Of a stretch of DNA of 38,086 nt, positions 1 to 7,973 are shown piece by piece. Under the pieces are notes generated by a model. It ran no database searches and had not been told where the DNA came from. It was given only the letters and a program-made list of their open reading frames with translations. Origin of the DNA: Acidimicrobiia bacterium. GTDB taxonomy: Bacteria > Acidobacteriota > Vicinamibacteria > Vicinamibacterales > UBA2999. The translations under genes were made by a program, and so were the position numbers. Position 1 is the first letter of the stretch; each line of letters starts with the position of its first letter. Location: NCBI GenBank assembly GCA_016871255.1, contig VFZH01000020.1, positions 1-38,086 on the forward strand. Direction: 5' to 3'.

Positions 1-2
1 CT

Positions 3-1001
3 TCATGCCGGGGCTCCGGCAGACGCCGCATCCCCACGGCGTGGACGCGGGGAGGCGGCACGGCCCGCTCCGGGCGCCAGGGCCGAGGCCAGCGGCGAGG
101 TCCGATGCGCGCGCAGCGTGAGCACGAGCGACGTGCCGAGGACCAGCGCGCCGTTTGCGACGTGCGCCGAGTTGATGACGAACTGCTTCTCGGTCCAGAT
201 CACCCACGCCCCGAGCGCCACCTGGGCAACGAGCGCTGCCAGGAGCAGCAGCGCGGGACGCAACAGCTCACCGCGCCGGCGGTGGTGTGCGAACACATGT
301 CCCGCCGCGGCCGCGATCAACAGCGTCACGACCACGGCGCCGACGCGGTGCGCGAAGTGCACGGCGATGGCACCGTCCCATAGCGGAGGGACCAGTCCCC
401 CGAACACCAGCGGGAAGTCGGGGATGGCGAGGCCGGCGTCCGTGTGACGCATCGTCGCGCCCACCAGGATCTGCAGGTAGATGACGAGCGTCGTGGCGAT
501 CGCCACGCGCTGGAGCACGCGATCGGACGGCATGGCGTCCGCAGAGCCGGGCGCCCGGTAGCCCGCGATCCACCCCCTGGACGTCACGAGGGCGATGGTG
601 ACGGTGAGGCAGAAGACGAGTTGTGCCAGGCCGGCGTGCGAGATCGAAATCGGCTCCGGCAGGAAGTACAGCACCGTGATGCCGCCGAGGATGCCCTGTG
701 TGATCACGGCCGCCAGCGCCAGGTACCCGAGCCGCCTCACGGCCCGGCGCGGCTCAGCTAGGCGCAGCCAGACGGCCAGCACCACGATCAGCATGCCGAC
801 CGTGCTGGCGATGAGGCGATGGCCGTGCTCGTAGAAGATGCCGCCGACCATCTTGTCGAGCGGGAACGTGAACATCGACCACCCGTACGTCGTCGGCCAG
901 TCGGGCACGGCGAGCCCCGACCCGGTGCTCGTCACCAGGCCCCCCGCGAAGATCAGGATGAGGGTCGACAGGACGACGAGACGGGCGAAGAGGTTCAACA
1001 T
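3..1001 (-). CDS. ctaA: Heme A synthase (COX15/CtaA family)
   Basis: Predicted to convert heme O to heme A in the cytoplasmic membrane for aa3-type cytochrome oxidases. The 332-residue protein has about eight hydrophobic segments in two similar halves. The first half carries GSGLAVPDWP and EHGHR (His61, with His122 in SISHAG). The second carries DAGLAIPDFP, HFAHR (His215/His218) and NSAHVANG (His280). This four-His heme-ligand layout fits the family. The stop codon lies at 3-5, so the gene is complete. The ORF track extends upstream to 1283, but that part is Arg-rich and non-family; MLNLFARLVV at 1001 begins directly with the first membrane segment. No good Shine-Dalgarno is visible. A cupredoxin-like lipoprotein lies 62 bp upstream on the same strand. 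Family assignment is secure; the oxidase it serves is outside the window. Confidence 0.93.
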   Translation of the reverse strand: MLNLFARLVVLSTLILIFAGGLVTSTGSGLAVPDWPTTYGWSMFTFPLDKMVGGIFYEHGHRLIASTVGMLIVVLAVWLRLAEPRRAVRRLGYLALAAVITQGILGGITVLYFLPEPISISHAGLAQLVFCLTVTIALVTSRGWIAGYRAPGSADAMPSDRVLQRVAIATTLVIYLQILVGATMRHTDAGLAIPDFPLVFGGLVPPLWDGAIAVHFAHRVGAVVVTLLIAAAAGHVFAHHRRRGELLRPALLLLAALVAQVALGAWVIWTEKQFVINSAHVANGALVLGTSLVLTLRAHRTSPLASALAPGAGRAASPRPRRGDAASAGAPA

Positions 1002-1063
1002 CCCGGGGGGTGGTCGGGACGCGCCGTCCGGTGCCGGGCGGCGCGTCCGCAGGGTGCGTCGCG

Positions 1064-1846
1064 CTAGGACGCCATCTTGAAGGTGAAGTCGGCCGCTTTC
1101 GACTCGCTCGCGCCCACGGTCACTTCCATCGTCTGCGCGCCGAGCCGCTCGTGCCAGGCCTCGAACGTGTAGGTGCCCGGAGGAAGACCCGAGATCTCGA
1201 AGGAGCCGTCTGGACCGGTCACTGCGAAGAAGGGGTGATCCAGCACCGCCACGTAGGCGTTCATCCACCCGTGCACGTCGCACTTGAAGGGCACCATCAC
1301 CTCACGCGCCGTGAACGTGTGGTTGAACTTCATGCCCTGGATCGGCTGGCCGGTGTTGAACTCCTGGTTGATCTCGGGCAGGGCGTGGATGTTGTGCAGC
1401 GTGGGATCGTCGTTCAGGATCTCGAGCGGCTGTCCGACCTGGATCCCGAAGACGTGCGGCGAGTACTTGCAGCCCTTCTGCGTCATGTGGACCGGCGTCG
1501 TGGGCGCCGGGAACGTGTGACCGCTGAGGCCGTCCTTCAGATAGACCAGGACGTTCCCGAGCGTGCCGCTGTCACCCACCACGAACGTATCCGTCGTGGC
1601 GCCCTTGTTCTCGCGCGCGCACACCGGGTCGGCGTTCATCCGGATCACTTCCGGTGCCGGGGCTGTCCCATCGAGCGTGATCGTGCCCGTGAGCGTGGCC
1701 GCGGTGGCCGGATCGAACGAGGGAGCGGCCGGGGCAGCCGGTGCGGCCGTCGAGGACGGAGCCTCGGAGCCACCGCCGCAGGCGGCGGTCGTGAGCGCGA
1801 GTGCGAGCATGGAAACCGTGAAACCCTTCAACGGACGTGGTGACAT
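1064..1846 (-). CDS. Cupredoxin-like lipoprotein with carboxypeptidase-regulatory-like C-terminus
   Basis: The 260-residue protein begins with a lipoprotein signal ending in a lipobox, LTTAACG (Cys23), so it is probably membrane-anchored on the periplasmic side. After an Ala/Pro linker (25-48) comes a beta-sandwich region. It contains LHNIH (His151, His154) and KCDVHGWM (Cys189, His192, Met195), which resembles a type-1 copper His/Cys/His/Met ligand set. The last 60 residues (GPDGSFEISGLPPGTYTFEAWHE) look like a carboxypeptidase regulatory-like fold. The start is supported by AGGAG about 7 nt upstream of ATG. The gene lies just upstream of heme A synthase on the same strand, so a role in electron transfer or copper handling near a terminal oxidase is plausible but inferred. 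Similar proteins are often annotated only as carboxypeptidase regulatory-like or plastocyanin-like. Confidence 0.8.
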   Translation of the reverse strand: MSPRPLKGFTVSMLALALTTAACGGGSEAPSSTAAPAAPAAPSFDPATAATLTGTITLDGTAPAPEVIRMNADPVCARENKGATTDTFVVGDSGTLGNVLVYLKDGLSGHTFPAPTTPVHMTQKGCKYSPHVFGIQVGQPLEILNDDPTLHNIHALPEINQEFNTGQPIQGMKFNHTFTAREVMVPFKCDVHGWMNAYVAVLDHPFFAVTGPDGSFEISGLPPGTYTFEAWHERLGAQTMEVTVGASESKAADFTFKMAS

Positions 1847-1901
1847 CGAGCTTCTCCTGACACGGCTGACGGACGGGTTGAACGGACCTCGAAACCGATC
1901 A

Positions 1902-1930
1902 TAAATACCACAGAATCAGGTTGTTGCACA
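1902..1930 (-). promoter_or_regulatory. Candidate promoter of the cupredoxin-like lipoprotein gene
   Basis: The 108-bp gap upstream of the lipoprotein gene contains an unusually AT-rich patch that reads TATTTAT on the minus strand, a possible -10. A weak TGTGCA lies 17 bp further upstream. The Shine-Dalgarno follows in a leader of roughly 50 nt. This is a weak match picked mainly because of local base composition. Confidence 0.3.
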
Positions 1931-1954
1931 GATCGGGCGGTCGCCGGGGGCGGT

Positions 1955-3355
1955 CTACGGCCGGCTGCCGCCCGGCGCGCCGCCGGCCTCCGCGATCTTC
2001 CGCAGGATGCGGTCCTGCATCCACTTCGGGTCCCACCACTCCACCGGGTTCACGGCGTAGCCGTTGACCAGCATCGTGAAGTGCAGGTGGTCCCCACCGG
2101 CGAGTCCGGTCATGCCGCTGCGCCCGAGCACCTGGCCCTTCTCGACCTCGGCGCCGGCCGTGACGTCGATCGACGACAGGTGCGCGTAGAGCGACTGCAC
2201 GCCGAGTCCGTGGTCCAGGATGACGCAGTTGCCGTAGATGCCCAGGTAGGCGGCGAAGACCACCCGCCCGCGCTCGGCGGCGGTTACAGCCACGTTGGCC
2301 GTGACGGCGAGGTCGAACCCGAGGTGTACCTGCCGGTCGACTTCGCGGCCGTCGTAGAAGTACGTCCGGTGGTCGGCGAAGCGCGATTCCACCTGTGAGT
2401 TGCCCAACTGGTTGAACGCGCCTTTCCAGAGCATGGCGGGAGCCGTGTCCCCGGCCAGCTCGCGAATCGTGTCCGCGTTCCGCCGACGGAGGTCGCCGTT
2501 CACGGCCAGGTACGTGTCCAGCAGGTCGTCCGGCGCCGTGGAGAGGTCGAGGCCGGGCGTGTTCGAGACGATCTCCGGGAGGACCCGCGCGAAGAAGCTG
2601 TCGTCCACGGTGATGCGGCTCCTGGCGAACGGCTTCGGGAACGCTTCGTGGCCGACGGCCGTGGCGGCCTCGTTGCCCGCCTCGTCCCTGGCGAACACGG
2701 AGATGGGTGTCGTCAGATCCTGGTCATAGGCCAGCGCGAACACGGCGACGCGGAGCGCGGGGTCTCCCTGAATCCCGGCACCGGACGCGGGGAACCCGGG
2801 GAACTCGATGTCGCCGACCTTCACGCCCGACGTGACGTCTTCCGGCGTCGCCCGGTAGGCGACGAACTCGGCGCCACCCAGGTTCACGTAGTGCTTCGTC
2901 GACAGCACCGAGACGCGCGGCGGCTCCAGCCGGACCTCGATGTCCTTTTCCACCGACGAGGTGGCCTGCCGCAGGCCGTACATCACCGGACGTGATGCGC
3001 GGACCACGATCCGTGCCGGCCCAGAGGCCAGCTCGGGGATCGCCACCTTGCCGATCGGCTGCGACAGCGACACGCGGTCGGCGCTCTCCTGCGTCAGCGC
3101 CGTGCCTGCCGCCGCTGTCATCGACGCGACCGTGAAGCGCCGGTCGCCCTGTTCCACCGCCACGTCCAGGTCGCTGAGATCGCCGCCCGGCGTCTCCACC
3201 GTGACCTGCAGTGTCGTCGCCTGCCCGACGAAGCGCTCGGGCTGGACGATCGTGATCGCCGGGCCTTCGGCGCGGCCGCCCCAGAACCACGCACCGCCGA
3301 GGGCGATGCCCGCGATGAGGATCAGCAGCAGGAGGAATCGGATGAGTGTGCGCAT
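1955..3355 (-). CDS. M23-family (LytM-type) metallopeptidase, membrane-anchored
   Basis: Predicted periplasmic peptidoglycan endopeptidase, or an inactive regulator of one. A single hydrophobic anchor lies at residues 5-25 (FLLLLILIAGIALGG). A long beta-rich region of unknown function follows (about 30-320). The C-terminal M23 domain has the zinc motifs HLGFD (His344, Asp348), YAHLS (His392) and GDHLHF (His423, His425), so all catalytic residues are present and it is probably active. The length of 466 aa is typical of single-pass M23 proteins with extended N-terminal domains. The gene follows the damaged NHL gene by 15 bp on the same strand. No convincing Shine-Dalgarno is seen, so the start rests on the position of the anchor. 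Confidence 0.92.
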   Translation of the reverse strand: MRTLIRFLLLLILIAGIALGGAWFWGGRAEGPAITIVQPERFVGQATTLQVTVETPGGDLSDLDVAVEQGDRRFTVASMTAAAGTALTQESADRVSLSQPIGKVAIPELASGPARIVVRASRPVMYGLRQATSSVEKDIEVRLEPPRVSVLSTKHYVNLGGAEFVAYRATPEDVTSGVKVGDIEFPGFPASGAGIQGDPALRVAVFALAYDQDLTTPISVFARDEAGNEAATAVGHEAFPKPFARSRITVDDSFFARVLPEIVSNTPGLDLSTAPDDLLDTYLAVNGDLRRRNADTIRELAGDTAPAMLWKGAFNQLGNSQVESRFADHRTYFYDGREVDRQVHLGFDLAVTANVAVTAAERGRVVFAAYLGIYGNCVILDHGLGVQSLYAHLSSIDVTAGAEVEKGQVLGRSGMTGLAGGDHLHFTMLVNGYAVNPVEWWDPKWMQDRILRKIAEAGGAPGGSRP

Positions 3356-3370
3356 GAAGCGGGAGTGGCC

Positions 3371-3771
3371 TCAGTCCTGCACGAAACCGTGCTGATCGTA
3401 CTGCCTTTGCGGGGGGCCGAGCCCCTTGTACAGGAAGCGCTGGACGCGGTTGCCGGTCAGGCTCTCGCCCACGTAGACGTTGTTGTGGCTGTCCACGCCG
3501 ATGGCGTGGGCGATGGTGAACTGGCCGCCGACTTCAGCACCCACACGTGGTCGTCGCCATCCACGTCGAGGCCGGCGACGTTGCCCATGGCCCAGTTGTT
3601 CGGCAGCGGCAGCTGCGGCCAGTGCGGGTCCCACTCGTAGATCGGGACCAGGTCCGTGCCCGCGTGCTTCGCTGCGGGGGGCTCGCCGGAGGTCTCCGGC
3701 GCCGAGGGGGCGTTGCAGCCGAGCGCAAGCGCTGCCGCGGCGAGAAGCACGCCGTATCGCGCGATCGGCAT
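3371..3771 (-). pseudogene. NHL/peptidylglycine-lyase-like beta-propeller gene, internally deleted and frameshifted
   Basis: Two pieces of one protein lie in different frames. The first (from 3771) has a lipoprotein signal (AAALALGCNAP) and EWDPHWPQLPLPNNWAMG followed by DVDGDDHVWVL, the usual start of a secreted NHL-repeat propeller. The second (ending 3371) has GQFTIAHAIGVDSHNNVYVG and GNRVQRFLYKG, the usual last blade. They meet near 3525-3545. Intact relatives, as I recall the family, are close to 400 residues; here only about 130 codons remain, so roughly 250-270 residues of middle blades are missing and the frame changes at the joint. It may be a real deletion or an assembly collapse. 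It sits between the NTF2-like gene and the M23 gene with short gaps on both sides. Confidence 0.7.
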
Positions 3772-3786
3772 CCTGGCCCCGGCCGG

Positions 3787-4251
3787 CTACTTCAGCTTCA
3801 GGCTACCGCCCAGCGGAATCGCCTCCGTGGTCGTGTTGGCGGCGAAGAGCCAGCGGCCGTTCCGCTTCACGAACACCTGCATCGCCAGGAGCTTCGCTTC
3901 GACGGCCGGGCTGTTCTTCCCCTTGTACCGGAAGTTGCCCACCAGCACCGCCGTGTCGCCGTGGATGCGGACGTCGGTCACGTCCACCTGCAGCACGTCC
4001 CATCCGCAGTTCTGCCCTTCGAGCGACTTCAGGAATTCGGCCTTGCCCTTGTGCATGAAGCCGACCGAGAACACGTACAGCAGGTCGTCGGTGACGAGGC
4101 CGGCCATCTCCTGTTCGTTGCAGGTGCGATAGACGTCGTAGAAGTGCTTCTGCGCTGCCAGCACCTCGTCCCTGGCGCTGCTGCCCGACTGGGCCGACGT
4201 CGTCGCTCCGCACAGTGCGAGGAGGACCGCGCCGATGACGATCCGTTTCAT
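3787..4251 (-). CDS. Secreted NTF2-like / DUF4440-type protein
   Basis: A 154-residue protein with a clear signal peptide (MKRIVIGAVLLALCGATTSAQS). It has a single NTF2-like cone fold: a helical start (EVLAAQKHFYDVYRTCNEQEMAGL), then LLYVFSVGFMHKGKAEFLKSL and beta strands including VRIHGDTAVLVGNFRY and FVKRNGRWLFAANTTTE. Proteins of this type are usually small ligand-binding or stress-related proteins with no known reaction, and nothing here identifies a substrate. ATG at 4251 is preferred over ATG at 4257, because GGGAG is 6 nt from the former and directly abuts the latter. The NHL pseudogene follows after 15 bp and the MBL hydrolase lies 99 bp upstream, all on the minus strand. Confidence 0.8.
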   Translation of the reverse strand: MKRIVIGAVLLALCGATTSAQSGSSARDEVLAAQKHFYDVYRTCNEQEMAGLVTDDLLYVFSVGFMHKGKAEFLKSLEGQNCGWDVLQVDVTDVRIHGDTAVLVGNFRYKGKNSPAVEAKLLAMQVFVKRNGRWLFAANTTTEAIPLGGSLKLK

Positions 4252-4350
4252 GTCCATCTCCCTTCGATGCCGGATGCCGCGAGAAAGGGCCGCACGAGCG
4301 CGCAGCCGGACGAGGTGCCGTCTGCTGCGTGCTCGTGCGGCGGGCGTCTG

Positions 4351-5940
4351 CTACTGCACGGCGTCGAGTCGCATCGTGCCGTCCTCGTTCCACCGGGCAC
4401 GGTACTCTCTGAGCTTCTCGATCGGCATCGGCACGCCGTGAATCGGGACGAGCGTCTTCACCGCCAGGTTCCGCCGCTCGAGCTCGGCGAGGAAGTTGTC
4501 GGCCCACACAAGGTTGAACCCCGCGATGACGCCCGTCTTCATCGACGCGGGCCAGATGTCCGGCGCGGGCCGGCTGGGCCCCGGGTCCATGTTGTACATG
4601 TCCGCGTCCACCACGATCGCGTGGTCGGGGAAGTGGGCGAACAGCATGTGGTCGGCGTGGACGTTCGTCGGGAAGTGGTAGATGTCCATCGTCTGCGTGC
4701 CGTCCTGCCACCGCAGGTGGTCGCCCGCCGCTTCGATCGGCTTCGGCTCGACAGGGTTCTTGGCCAGGTAGTCGGGGTTGCTGGCGAAGGGGCGGCGGAT
4801 GATGTCGTTCCAGAAGTCCACGGTCGACTCGTGGACCACCAGCGCGAGGCCCTGGGCCACCGCCGCACGTGCGCCGCCGGCGTGGTCGGAGTGGGCGTGG
4901 GTGACGACCATCTTCGTCACGGGCTTCGCCGTCGTTTCGCGCGCCTTGGCGATGACTTCCAGCGTCCGGGTTTCGCCCTGGATCGGCTCGATCAGCACCG
5001 CGTGATCGGCGAACTCGACGAGCACGCTGTTGTACTGGAACCCGCCGGAGGCTTCCAGGCCGCCGAGGTGGTGGACCCCTTGCGCCAGCTGGGTGACCAC
5101 CACGGGCGGACGCGTGCCCCCGCCGCCACCCCCGCCGCCGCCCGCAGGTGCCGCAGCGGCCGTGACCGACTCCGGTGCGGCGAGGCTGCTGAGGTCGGCG
5201 TCCAGCGTGTGGGACGCTGCGTTGATCTCGCGCAGCAGGAAGTCGTACTCGTCGTCGATCGTCGTCCGGTACACCTTCGGCAGCATCACGCCGTCCACCG
5301 CTTCGTAGTCCGAGAACGAGGTGGTCACCGCCACGTCGCCGAGGATGCCGTTGAACGTCATGTTCGAGACCGACAGCGGCAGCTTCGTGGTGCGGTCCAC
5401 CGCCAGCGTGATCGTGTTCCCGCTCGTGGTCGTGATGTCCACCACGTCCGCGCTGCCGTCCTGGCGCACGGGGCTGATCGTCGCGCCCTCGGCGAGCGCC
5501 GCGCGGACGGCGGTGATCGGATGGCGGAGCATCTCGATCTGCCGGTCGGCCGCGCCGCCGGACGGCCGCGCGGTGCCGTCGGCTCCGACGTTGTAGGCCA
5601 CGCCGCCGTCGATCGCCTGGTGGACCGGGCCGGGCTCCGGGAGCACGAACGTGAACTGCCGCTCGGTGCTGTACTGGATCGACATGCGATTCGCGGCGAG
5701 ATCGATCGCCTGCCGGTAGCCGCGTACCGACGACAGGCTCATCTTCCCGTCAGCGCCAAGGCTCTGCGTGAGCGCGCCAGCGCTGCCTTCGCCCTCGATG
5801 GTGATCGTCTGGAGCGCGAGGATCCGGTCCTTGCCGCCCAGTGCCTCCGCGGCGTCGTCGATGAGCCGAATTTCCGGCGGTCCCGAGGCGCAGGCGCCGA
5901 ACAGGAGCAGGACCGCGAATGAGAGCCGTTCTATCCTCAC
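4351..5940 (-). CDS. MBL-fold metallo-hydrolase, predicted lipoprotein
   Basis: A 529-residue exported hydrolase of the metallo-beta-lactamase fold. It begins with a lipobox (LLLFGACAS, Cys17). Residues about 25-255 form an N-terminal beta-rich domain. A Gly9 linker (267-275), encoded by a repetitive GCC/CCC tract, leads into the MBL domain at about 280-515. Zinc-site motifs are THAHSDH (His348, His350, Asp352, His353), NVHADH (His428), VVDADMY (Asp445/447) and IHGVP (His501), so the metal centre looks complete. The GTG start at 5940 has AGGAT about 6 nt upstream. The substrate is unknown; similar secreted acidobacterial proteins are annotated only as MBL-fold hydrolases. A lactonase, esterase or beta-lactamase-like role cannot be separated from sequence alone. 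Confidence 0.88.
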   Translation of the reverse strand: MRIERLSFAVLLLFGACASGPPEIRLIDDAAEALGGKDRILALQTITIEGEGSAGALTQSLGADGKMSLSSVRGYRQAIDLAANRMSIQYSTERQFTFVLPEPGPVHQAIDGGVAYNVGADGTARPSGGAADRQIEMLRHPITAVRAALAEGATISPVRQDGSADVVDITTTSGNTITLAVDRTTKLPLSVSNMTFNGILGDVAVTTSFSDYEAVDGVMLPKVYRTTIDDEYDFLLREINAASHTLDADLSSLAAPESVTAAAAPAGGGGGGGGGTRPPVVVTQLAQGVHHLGGLEASGGFQYNSVLVEFADHAVLIEPIQGETRTLEVIAKARETTAKPVTKMVVTHAHSDHAGGARAAVAQGLALVVHESTVDFWNDIIRRPFASNPDYLAKNPVEPKPIEAAGDHLRWQDGTQTMDIYHFPTNVHADHMLFAHFPDHAIVVDADMYNMDPGPSRPAPDIWPASMKTGVIAGFNLVWADNFLAELERRNLAVKTLVPIHGVPMPIEKLREYRARWNEDGTMRLDAVQ

Positions 5941-6078
5941 GGTGACATCCTTTCGAGTTGAGCACGCCGCGGGCTGACCGGCGCGCAGGCCTTGGAATTC
6001 TACTGCCGACAGCCCTCCGGTGGTGCCGGGTCCGAGGCGGGGGCTGGGGAACGGTCGGAGCGGGTGCGTGCAGCGATC

Positions 6079-6105
6079 GGGGGGAGCCGCCAGGCGGCCC
6101 CCCCC
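6079..6105 (-). terminator. GC-rich hairpin after the cyclase-family gene
   Basis: Perfect arms G6 / C6 and GCCGC / GCGGC enclose a CAG loop, with one A-C mismatch between the arms. It lies 9 nt beyond the stop codon on the minus strand. It has no U-tract, so it may stabilise the 3' end or act as a non-canonical terminator. Confidence 0.5.
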
Positions 6106-6114
6106 GGCCGGATC

Positions 6115-7155
6115 TCAGAAGATCGCCGTGAGGTTGAGCAGCGATCCCGTGCCGCCCCGGACCGCGTCCGGGGCGCCGGTCACCATGAAGGTCCACCGGT
6201 TCAGCTTCGCCGCCACCTGCGCCACCTCCTCCAGGTTCATGGCGTCGACCACGTAGCCGCCGATCGTCACGATGAAGAGCGAGTGCACCGGCATGCCCCG
6301 CACGTTGCCCTGTACTTCCTTCGGGACGCCCGACGGGCGCACGTCGTTCGAAACGTCGGCCGCGATCAGGGCGACGTCACGCTCGCGCAGCCAGGGCACC
6401 GTCGAGATGTGGTAGCCCGCCTCGCCGGGTTCGGGATCGGCAGGGATCAGGTTCCAGGGCGCCACCTTCTCACGGCGTTCCCAGCGGCCCGTGCGCAGGA
6501 AGATCGCGTCGCCCGGCTGTACCTTGAAGCCCGCCTTCTTCTCCCAGGCCTCGAAGTCCTCCGGGTAGACCGGCGTGCCCGGCTCGAGGTAGGGGACGCC
6601 CCTGAGCCGCGGGATGTCCATCAGGACGCCGCGCGTCGTGAAGCCCGCAATGTTCTTCAGGATGTCCGCCTTCGAGCAGCCGCCGTACGCCGCGCGGTCC
6701 TTGAAGTCGAAGCCGTTGTAGATCTTCCCCTTGTAGTCGAACTGGCAGACCGCATCGACGTGGCTGTGCGTGGTGCTGTGGAAGCTGATCGTGTACTTGG
6801 TGCCGTTGTTCTCCATCAGGAACGGCCCGAGGCCCGCGCCCGGCTCGTTGGGCGTGTCGGCGGCCTTCTCCGTGATGAGCGGATGGGCGAGCGACACGGT
6901 GATGCCTTCCTTCACGAGCGCGGCCGCCTGCCGCACCTTCTCCGGTGTGACGAGGTTCCAGGTGCCCAGCTCGTCGTCTGCACCCCAGCGGCCCCAGTTC
7001 GAGACCTTCTTCTGCAGCGCCTCGAACTCTGCGACCGATTGGGGCGCCCGTTCGGCGTTGCCGCCAGACCGCACCTGGGCCTGCAGGGTCCAGGTCGTCG
7101 AGAACCAGCCGAGGGCGGCGAGCGCCGCCGCGGCCGTGAATGCCTTGAGTCTCAT
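6115..7155 (-). CDS. Secreted cyclase-family hydrolase (kynurenine-formamidase-like fold)
   Basis: A 346-residue member of the cyclase family, whose best-known enzyme is the metal-dependent kynurenine formamidase KynB. The metal-site region reads SFHSTTHSHVDAVCQF (His126, His130, His132, Asp134), close to the HxGTHxDxPxH pattern of the family. A further typical segment is GDAIFLRTGRWERRE. Residues 1-27 are a signal peptide (ALAALGWFSTTWTLQAQ), so it acts outside the cytoplasm. This makes a role in tryptophan breakdown less likely, and the substrate is unknown. The ORF track extends to 7581, but ATG at 7155 has GGGAG 8-9 nt upstream and starts exactly at the signal peptide. A strong hairpin follows the stop codon. 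Confidence 0.88.
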   Translation of the reverse strand: MRLKAFTAAAALAALGWFSTTWTLQAQVRSGGNAERAPQSVAEFEALQKKVSNWGRWGADDELGTWNLVTPEKVRQAAALVKEGITVSLAHPLITEKAADTPNEPGAGLGPFLMENNGTKYTISFHSTTHSHVDAVCQFDYKGKIYNGFDFKDRAAYGGCSKADILKNIAGFTTRGVLMDIPRLRGVPYLEPGTPVYPEDFEAWEKKAGFKVQPGDAIFLRTGRWERREKVAPWNLIPADPEPGEAGYHISTVPWLRERDVALIAADVSNDVRPSGVPKEVQGNVRGMPVHSLFIVTIGGYVVDAMNLEEVAQVAAKLNRWTFMVTGAPDAVRGGTGSLLNLTAIF

Positions 7156-7309
7156 CTGTGCTTCTCCCTGTCGGACGTCAACGGACGGCCGGCTGCGAAC
7201 GCTGTACCGAGGACCACCCACCCGGTGGACCAGGTGCGACGAGGCGAGTCTACGGCAAGACAGGCCTGGCCGCCGAACGGTCCGCCGGACGATGCGGGTG
7301 GATCTTACC

Positions 7310-7519
7310 CTACCGCCCGCCGGCGCCTTCACCCAGGGCGTCGATGGCCTGCACATGGACGAGGACCTGCATGTCGTGGTGGCCCGTGTGGGCGTGGAAC
7401 AGGGTTCCCGTGACCACGGCCGGCCGGTGCAGGAGGTCGCGGTACCGCGTCCACAGCACGTCGCCGGTGAGCACGAGCTGCACGGTCCGCACGTCGCTCT
7501 CCGCGAGCGTAGCGGCCGT
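7310..7519 (-). pseudogene. Remnant of a DUF4431-like protein (C-terminal piece)
   Basis: About 69 codons between in-frame stops read ESDVRTVQLVLTGDVLW and then PAVVTGTLFHAHTGHHDMQV. The GTLFHAHTGHH segment resembles the C-terminus of DUF4431-type proteins of unknown function. No signal peptide or proper start is present, and a stop codon (7520-7522) lies immediately upstream, so this is a 5'-truncated fragment. Its upstream edge meets the start of a HEAT-repeat remnant read in the opposite direction. The family call is from memory of the motif and is moderate. Confidence 0.45.
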
Positions 7520-7649
7520 CTACGCTCTCGGCGAAATTGGTCTCCCCGCCAAGGAGGCGCTGAGAAAGGCCCCAGCCTCAAAGGACGAGCGTATCCGGCA
7601 ACTGGCCGCGGAAAGACTCTCGAAGCTGGCTCGAGCCATGACCTCCTGA
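7503..7649 (+). pseudogene. Remnant of a HEAT-repeat protein (C-terminal piece)
   Basis: The last 48 codons of a long spurious plus-strand ORF read VAAVYALGEIGLPAKEAL and then KDERIRQLAAERLSKLARAM. This is the amphipathic two-helix pattern of a HEAT repeat followed by a normal stop. Upstream of about 7503 the frame is the antisense of the DUF4431-like remnant, so only the 3' end of a gene survives. The rest of this gap (7156-7309 and 7650-7824) shows only a short tail, LARVIANEVEAIRYLLEAARK, before tRNA-Glu, which I do not recognise. Confidence 0.45.
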
Positions 7650-7824
7650 ACTCGGCAGGTCGATACGAGCTGGGTCACCAGTCTGGCCTCGAAGTGCCCG
7701 ACCACACGAAGGAGTCGCATCGAACGCCAGAGCGAACGCTCGCGCGAGTGATCGCGAATGAGGTCGAGGCGATTCGATACCTACTGGAGGCGGCCCGCAA
7801 ATAGCCGCGACGATTGAACTTTTC

Positions 7825-7899
7825 TGGTACCGGTACGGGGATTCGAACCCCGGTCCCGTGGCTGAGAACCACGTGTCCTGACCCCTAGACGATACCGGC
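7825..7899 (-). tRNA. tRNA-Glu (anticodon CTC)
   Basis: On the minus strand the 75-nt sequence folds as a standard cloverleaf. The acceptor arms are GCCGGTA / TACCGGT (G-U at 1-72). The D-arm is GTCTAGGGGTCAGGAC. The anticodon arm is CGTGG TTCTCAG CCACG with anticodon CTC, and the T-arm is CGGGG TTCGAAT CCCCG. CCA is encoded. The D-arm closely follows the bacterial tRNA-Glu pattern. The gene-remnant region lies just downstream of its 3' end. Confidence 0.95.
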
Positions 7900-7973
7900 A
7901 CTTCAAGGGGGGGCGAACGAACCCGATCGTAACCGATGGTCCCGGGGGAGTAAAGAATGGAGGCGTGGTCCAC

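Noticed and set aside
5100-5160. GCC/CCC repeat tract as a separate microsatellite
   Set aside because: It encodes the Gly9 linker within the MBL-fold protein and stays in frame, so it is part of that gene.
3547-5922. 791-aa plus-strand ORF antisense to the MBL and NTF2-like genes
   Set aside because: Arg/His/Val-rich composition and no motifs; a mirror of the coding frame in high-GC DNA. The same applies to the long antisense ORFs at 5992-7413, 15218-17395, 20080-21768, 22171-24660 and 24087-26111.
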